The position numbers and the translations under genes are program-made. Under the pieces are notes generated by a model, which saw only the letters and a program-made list of their open reading frames with translations, was not told the DNA's origin and searched no databases. Shown piece by piece: positions 58,679-64,000 of a DNA stretch of 64,000 bases (positions are counted from its first letter, which is position 1; the number at the start of each line of letters is the position of its first letter). The DNA is from Chaetoceros tenuissimus (lineage: Eukaryota; Bacillariophyta; Thalassiosirophyceae; Chaetocerotales; Chaetocerotaceae), in the NCBI GenBank assembly GCA_021927905.1, contig BLLK01000069.1, positions 186,001 to 250,000 of the forward strand, in the 5' to 3' direction.

Positions 58679-60752
58679 TTATATCTGATAGCCAACATAG
58701 GTTGGCATAAGATCATCCAAGTCATCCAATCTATTTTGGTCATTCGCATTCAGATCCAAATCTTCGTTCAATTTCCAATCAGCATGGCCTGGATCCAGAA
58801 GCATGATATTCATACGATGACATGCTTTCATAATCATGATTGTCAAATCATTACGAACCTTACCACCTTCGTCAACATCTGTCACAATGCATTTGACTGC
58901 GAGGAATGCCTCTCCATAGCCTCCAAATGTGATGCCAACTTTTTGATAATCATCATGAGCAATATCTGGATGGGCTTTTATCCACTGACGAATGAATTCC
59001 ATCAACTTTGGAAAATTTATCCACACCTCCTCCAACAATTACCATCTTCAGATGGATGGGTTTACTTGGTCGTCGGCTCCAATTCGATAATATCTTGGTT
59101 TGTAACTCTTGATGTGGAACAAAGATTTGCTTTCGACTCAAATCACAAATGACAACATGTGACCAAGTCACTCCTTCCACAAAACCCACATGTGTGTTTT
59201 GAGGATCATGGCCTGGTTTAAATCCCGCGCGGGTAACTGCTACTATTTCACCTATGTGGATTGCATTACTAAATGCAATGGAATCAGATTGCTCATAGCT
59301 TCGTTAATATGAAGTGCTTGAATGATTGCAGCAAAGAGGACAGTCACTCTAAATATGACAAGGGAAGAATAGAGATTGACTCCCACCATGTATAAAAATA
59401 GTAGCATGAATCCTATGGAATGTAGAGTGCATGATTAGTGATTTGGAATATTTAAGTCATTCACCACATTGGCCTAAACATGGAATGTCTTACCTAGAGC
59501 TTTCCCCAAGTTGCAATATACGCCAGTGACTTCTGCTAATACTCGGCTTGGTGACCTCGACCCACCTAGAATTGAATCGCCTGCATCAATCTTTTTGTTT
59601 CCAAACTTGGATGCTTTTTTCATTTTATTCTTCCACTCTTCGGACTCGGGACTTTCTCGAAGAATTCTTTTCACAGTAATGCAAAGTTAGAAAGGAAAGT
59701 AAAAGAGACTCTCACATTCTTGCTACGAGAGTACTTACTTTTCAATTTGGTCGGCGAAACTATGGACCCAGAGTGCAACATCATCCAACAACGACATCCA
59801 AAATGTAAAAACAGAAAATGCCAATGCTCGATTCAATACAAACATATTGATGTGCTCCAGTTCTTCTTCGGTCATTTCACTTGATATGACTTTCAAGTGT
59901 TCAATAAGTAGACACAGTACTAAAAGCAATGAAGTCCGACTGAAACAAGCTTTCGCAGTCTCTGCAATGGCTACCTCTCTTATTGACCACACCATGAAGA
60001 TACAAACTGGAAGGAATGATAAACATGTAACAATATACTCAAAGCGATGCTCTGCTTCATTCAGATCTAGTATAAACATGAGGCCTTGTTTGTGGAATAG
60101 AACAAACCCTGGAATCAACACAATCGCTACAAACAATCCAAGACAAAGCAACAATATGCCCATGTTCAATTTCCCGTTGCGATTGCTCTTGGACTCTGGA
60201 GCTTCAAGATCACCTGTCAGTGCAGTCAACACTTCCTGATGGTAAACTGAACTTTTCATCTTGTGAAATATACTTTGAAACATATGAGAAAATGCAATCC
60301 GAGCTCTTGAGCTTAAGCTTCCCCTCGACGAGTGGTGAGATTCTCTTGCGTGGTGACTAGACCCTCCGTCGGACTTTTCATCTGGAAGGAACGAAACTTT
60401 TTTGTGAAGAATAGGGTCTCTATATTGCAAGGATAGAATCTCATCTTTTTACATAATCCATTGCATCTCCCGAACGTAAACTTATTCTCCTGTTGCGACC
60501 AGAACAATTAGGAGTTTGGGCAATGTCAGATATCTCAGACGGCGAGAAAGGAACCTTCTTGTGGAGAATAGAAATCGGTTCATTGCTCTTCATGTTCGAT
60601 TGCGACGATGCATGAGGATGTGAGGACTCTGGAAAGTCTTTTAGTTCCTTGCTACCAACAAATTCTTTCCTTAAACCATCTTTATTGAAACTTGGATTCG
60701 AATAGATGATTTTCTCATCTTTTTTCAAGATCTTGTTCCTTTCGTCATTCAT
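58679..60752 (-). pseudogene. MscS-family mechanosensitive channel-like gene, reading frame interrupted
   Basis: Visible parts on the minus strand: a Ser-rich 5' exon (60752 to about 60440), exon to 59739 with four membrane helices, exon 59494-59666, and a last exon from 59412. Exon joints at 59739/59666 and 59494/59412 keep frame. NAIHIGEIVAV, GFVEGVTWSHVVI, KQIFVPHQEL and ILSNWSRRPSK form the MscS beta domain of diatom and plant channels. The frame breaks near 59295-59305, where the pore-helix region between LHINEAM and the beta domain seems missing, and again at a T-run (59012-59015), after which FPKLMEFIRQWIKAHPDI continues in another frame. The first exon joint is unclear. Either a host pseudogene or assembly errors. 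Confidence 0.6.
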
Positions 60753-61418
60753 TCTGGAAATAGCTCTCACTTCTAACTAAGCTTTTACAATAATCAATGA
60801 TGTTCTTATCTTTTCTACACAACGGCGTCGTTCAACAAAAGGCAAAATTCTTTGGGGCATTCCCGAACTCCAAGATAGGAAGCCGAACACGTTGAAGAAA
60901 AGCTCAGAGGAGGACTTCTCTTTACTTGATGGACGGAAGATGTCGCATTACGAAAAGCTTTGAATAGATTATATTATTGTGAGAGCAGCCAGTCCATAGA
61001 AATATTCCACTAAGCGAGGAATCATTTTTTGCAATAATATTTTATTGAATAATATGCGTAATATACCAGAATGATAAGAGCACTTAAATCAAAGATGTTT
61101 TTCTTTTACTACTACATAAAACGTGTACTGGTATTTAATTCAAAAACATTGAATTCTATCTGGAATAATTTTCAAAAATGTATGACAAGTACGTATGTCT
61201 TACTATCTTAGTTTCATCTACTCACATAATTGTCCAAAGGTCGCTCATCCATACAGGATTAGCTCATCACAGATTTAACGGTTCATCATCTTACCATAAT
61301 TCTTTCATGTGAAACAGCCTCAACGCCTTTTATTTTATACATCTGAGTGTCTTTCCTTGATGTAAATTTTGTCAACAGACTTATATTATCATCAAATAAA
61401 TAACCATTGAAACTAACA
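60753..61418. other. Intergenic, nothing recognised
   Basis: Spacer between the starts of the diverging channel-like gene and methyltransferase gene. Both strands are AT-rich and stop-rich. Confidence 0.4.
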
Positions 61419-62075
61419 ATGGGAGCCGCACTTGCCACTGAATTCAGATCTCCATCAAGTTCAAATGGTTGCCTATCATGGTTGGCACAACGAATTATGA
61501 GCAAGGACAATGGCTTTGACTCAATTGCTGCGGTATCTGAAATAGCAAACAGTAAACGATTCACAAAGCCTGTAATTGTGGAATTAGGGCCTGGTTCTGG
61601 ATTCTCTTTGCGGACTATGTTTGATAAAGAATCGCCCCTACAGCCTTCTCGAGTATATGCCATTGAAATCTCCGAAGTATTTCGTCAACAATTGACGGAA
61701 GACAAGGAATTAGCAACACATATTGAAAGTGGAAAACTATCCATCCACAATGACGACGCAATCAATCTGAAATTCATTCCAGATAATTCTGTAGATTTGG
61801 TATTCGGCTTCAATGTAGTGTACTTTCTATTTCCTTTAGATGTCTACCTGAAAGAGTTGAATCGAATTTTGAAACCAGGTGGCGAGCTCCAATTTTGCGT
61901 CAAGGAAGAAGCAAAGTATATGGACAAGCAAGTCTATGCAAATACAGATTGGGAAGCTTGCTTAGGAAAAATGGAAAACAATGGATTTGAAAATGTTGAA
62001 AAAACTGAAATTAGGTTCAAATACGATGGACCAATCTCCTATTCCACCTTGATTGGGAAAAAGAAGAGTTCATGA
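61419..62075 (+). CDS. Class I SAM-dependent methyltransferase
   Basis: Single exon, 218 residues from the ATG at 61419. VIVELGPGSGFSLR is motif I, the SAM-binding loop; YAIEISEVF is the acidic strand-2 end; SVDLVFGFNVVYFL is motif II and LKELNRILKPGGELQF is post-II/III, typical of UbiE/Methyltransf_11 enzymes acting on small molecules. No targeting sequence is obvious. The substrate is unknown. Confidence 0.82.
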   Translation: MGAALATEFRSPSSSNGCLSWLAQRIMSKDNGFDSIAAVSEIANSKRFTKPVIVELGPGSGFSLRTMFDKESPLQPSRVYAIEISEVFRQQLTEDKELATHIESGKLSIHNDDAINLKFIPDNSVDLVFGFNVVYFLFPLDVYLKELNRILKPGGELQFCVKEEAKYMDKQVYANTDWEACLGKMENNGFENVEKTEIRFKYDGPISYSTLIGKKKSS

Positions 62076-62264
62076 ACATGTATGTAAATAGTTTTTAGTT
62101 GTAAATGGTAAAATTGTATGTGTCTAATGAATGTTTACATTGAAGTGGAGAGAGTTATTTCTATCAAGCAAGTGCCAGTAGGTTTCGACTATGTCTATTC
62201 AATGGCATTCACAGAATTTTCAAATGTCCTCCTTCTTTCTCACTTTCAACCCTACTGTCAAAAT

Positions 62265-63179
62265 TTAAAGCTCGCCGCCACTGCTCTTGGATGCAAGAAC
62301 TGCTTTCAAGATACCATAATCAGCCTTTTTCTTTGCTTCATTCTTTGTTGCCTCAGTCTTGGCTTGCATTTCTTCATATCGAGACTGAAGAGACTCAGTA
62401 CTTTCTTCAAATTTTTCATCCATATCATCAAGCAAATCTTCTACTTCAATGAGTTTTTCTTCAAGATCTTCCTCAGACATTGCAAGGAACTTTCCAATAA
62501 TTTCCTTTTGATCATCACTACACAAGTCAATATTCTTTGGTGAACAAGTAGCCTTCAAACTAGTTTTTGCAAATGAAGACATGCTGTCAAAGTCTCTCCC
62601 TCCTTCATACTATTATAAAATTTCATGAGATCAAAACTATATCCCGACGGTACGAATCCATGCAGAAACATCGATATACTTACATTGTCCAAGAATGAGG
62701 AATCACCAAATTTAAGTGTTGGGAAACCCTCTACACCATTCTCATCACAGACTTGCTCAGAATCTTCAGCGGTACAGTCAACCTCAGCAATCATGATGTT
62801 TGGATCGGTAATTTCCTCTGCAAGCTTTTCCCAATCTGCCGCCATTGCTTTACAATGACTATGGAACGTACTCATATGTTAGGAATTTTATACAAAGACA
62901 AATAATAATATAACTGTGATTCGGCTTCAATGGAATATACGTATGCTGTAACTTCAAACTTACCCACACTGCAAAAAGTATATGTCAGAAATACATGATC
63001 AAATGAAATCATGGAGAAAGATAAATTTCAGGTGAAATAGAACGTACCCAAGGCGCAAAGAATTTTACAAAGACAATCTTATCTTGTGTCGCAGATGCAA
63101 AGTTAGAGTCGTTCAATTTGACAAGCTTTGCTGATGCAATTGGAAGCAAAAGGAGGGATGCGAGCTGCGAAATCTTCAT
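62265..63179 (-). CDS. ER thioredoxin/PDI-like protein encoded with a 5-nt microexon
   Basis: Exons 63048-63179, 62964-62968, 62684-62858 and 62265-62609 give 218 residues. Exon 1 encodes a signal peptide (MKISQLASLLLLPIASA) and the strand VFVKFFAPW. A 5-nt microexon (TGTGG) flanked by clean splice sites, together with the first base of the next exon, encodes Cys-Gly, and the next exon continues HCKAMAADW, so the CGHC redox site exists only if the microexon is spliced in. GVEGFPTLKF (cis-Pro) and YEGGRDFDS complete the thioredoxin fold. A charged helical tail of about 85 residues follows and ends GGEL, a possible weak ER-retention variant. It probably oxidises or isomerises disulphides in the secretory pathway. 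Confidence 0.85.
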
Positions 63180-63834
63180 GTTTCAATGTATTGATTGGAG
63201 ATTAAATAAGACGGGGTAAACTAGAGCGATACACTAGAGTAGTAATTACATGTATCTTTTGCGAAGAGTTGCATTTTTTACACTTTCTTTTTCATCTACA
63301 TTTGTTCCCCCTTTATTTTATATGGCTATAATTTATAAAGATAGCCAAATTGAGCTAAATGCAGTTTTCTTCCAAGAACTTCTTCCAGGTGTCAAGGCTT
63401 CTGTGGCTCGTAGGCATCGGAGGACATTAGAATCCAATTTCAAGCTCAACGAATTGTTGAATTTGAGTAAGTGGTAATTCAAACTGCCATCAACAAAACA
63501 AAGAATGCTTTCTCCTAAATTCAAATAAATGTTCTTTGAAAATCTATATCAGCTAATGTATAAGTAATAATACTGTTTATAGTTTTTATGATTGTACAGG
63601 ATAATATAATATATGCATACACTGTTTTCAAGTCTTTTCTCCTTTCTTGAATCCAATGCATAAGGAATAATAAGTAGCATTCAAGAGTGTACGTCAAAAA
63701 TATATACATTTCTTTTTCTCCTTTCTTGAATGTTGATAAGTAACTTCCATGAAAGAAAACATATATGAATGCATACCAACGAATCTCATGGACGCTTGCC
63801 CCCCAGAGATATTTTTCATTAGAAGCATTCTGAT
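63180..63834. other. Intergenic, possible chance frame
   Basis: Spacer with a 75-codon plus-strand frame at 63250-63477 whose composition (hydrophobic start, then basic helix) is suggestive but unsupported. TTTCTTTTTCTCCTTTCTTGAA and a shorter form of it recur at about 63635 and 63710. No gene is called. Confidence 0.35.
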
Positions 63835-63999
63835 TTATGCAGTTTGTGGTTCAAGTTTAACTGATGCTTCAGCACTACCACCTTCTTCGTCAGAGGACGC
63901 ATCTTTTTCCCCATGCGATACGACAGACACAGCAGAAGAGTGCGTGGTTGATACAGGTGGAAGTGAATCGATAAGAGCATTAGACTCAACAGCACAAAG
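63835..63999 (-). CDS. C-terminal end of an unknown protein (partial, runs off the right edge)
   Basis: The minus strand is open from the window edge to a TAA at 63835-63837 and encodes 54 residues that are acidic and Ser/Ala/Val-rich (SHGEKDASSDEEGGSAEASV). Composition and the Asp/Glu-Ser cluster resemble other disordered tails in this genome. Too little is visible for identification. Confidence 0.4.
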   Translation of the reverse strand, partial: LCAVESNALIDSLPPVSTTHSSAVSVVSHGEKDASSDEEGGSAEASVKLEPQTA

Positions 64000-64000
64000 T

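Noticed and set aside
63250-63477. 75-codon frame with hydrophobic start
   Set aside because: No homology, no paralogue, AT-rich context; hydrophobic starts arise easily from T-rich DNA. Left as a possible chance frame.
1-64000. CRISPR array, rRNA, LTR or virus-like element
   Set aside because: No regularly spaced identical short repeats with unique spacers, no rRNA sequence and no reverse transcriptase, integrase or capsid motif were found on either strand.

Overview
The window reads as nuclear DNA of a diatom, most likely a centric one. Several genes begin with a signal peptide followed by an ASAF-type motif, the diatom signature for import into the complex plastid (DAHP synthase, a JmjC protein, UDP-sulfoquinovose synthase). 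Introns are short GT-AG introns of about 60-320 nt, intergenic DNA is AT-rich and genes are packed head-to-head and tail-to-tail. A full CFAP52 gene, a flagellar doublet protein, argues for a lineage that still makes flagellated gametes, which in diatoms means centrics. Species cannot be fixed from this window.

Layout. 1-8.0 kb: a partial ZIP transporter, a diatom-type unknown, plastid DAHP synthase and, divergently, a plastid-type JmjC oxygenase. 8.2-14.9 kb: three tandem genes of an AP2-like family. 15.5-25.6 kb: a TIM-barrel protein, a Notch-repeat (LNR) protein, two tandem calcium-dependent protein kinases, a tRNA dihydrouridine synthase and a GT61 glycosyltransferase. 25.7-29.0 kb: CFAP52 head-to-head with a small Cys-motif coiled-coil gene. 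29.1-40.2 kb: three more AP2-like family genes, all on the minus strand. 42.1-55.8 kb: a glycosyltransferase, a kinesin-12-like motor, a pair of related membrane proteins, cytochrome c oxidase subunit 6b, UDP-sulfoquinovose synthase and a GT92-like enzyme. 56.3-64.0 kb: two identical tRNA-Asp genes in inverted orientation, a MYND protein, an interrupted MscS channel gene, a methyltransferase, a thioredoxin/PDI-like gene with a 5-nt microexon, and the edge of one more gene.

The most unusual system is the AP2-like family. Six genes combine one to three AP2-type DNA-binding domains, acidic-flanked SUMO-interaction motifs and a shared C-terminal helical (SAM-like) domain. One has gained an ADD-type zinc finger, the fold that reads histone H3 tails in DNMT3 and ATRX. 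Two have a long N-terminal extension. Every copy ends tail-to-tail against the Cys-motif gene at 27.8-29.0 kb or a decayed remnant of that gene's last exon. This points to the intact pair at 27.8-31.4 kb as the founding locus, from which the array grew by segmental duplication, inversion, fusion and gene conversion. A role in SUMO-linked transcription or chromatin control is inference from the domains.

No virus-like element, LTR element, CRISPR array or rRNA gene was recognised.
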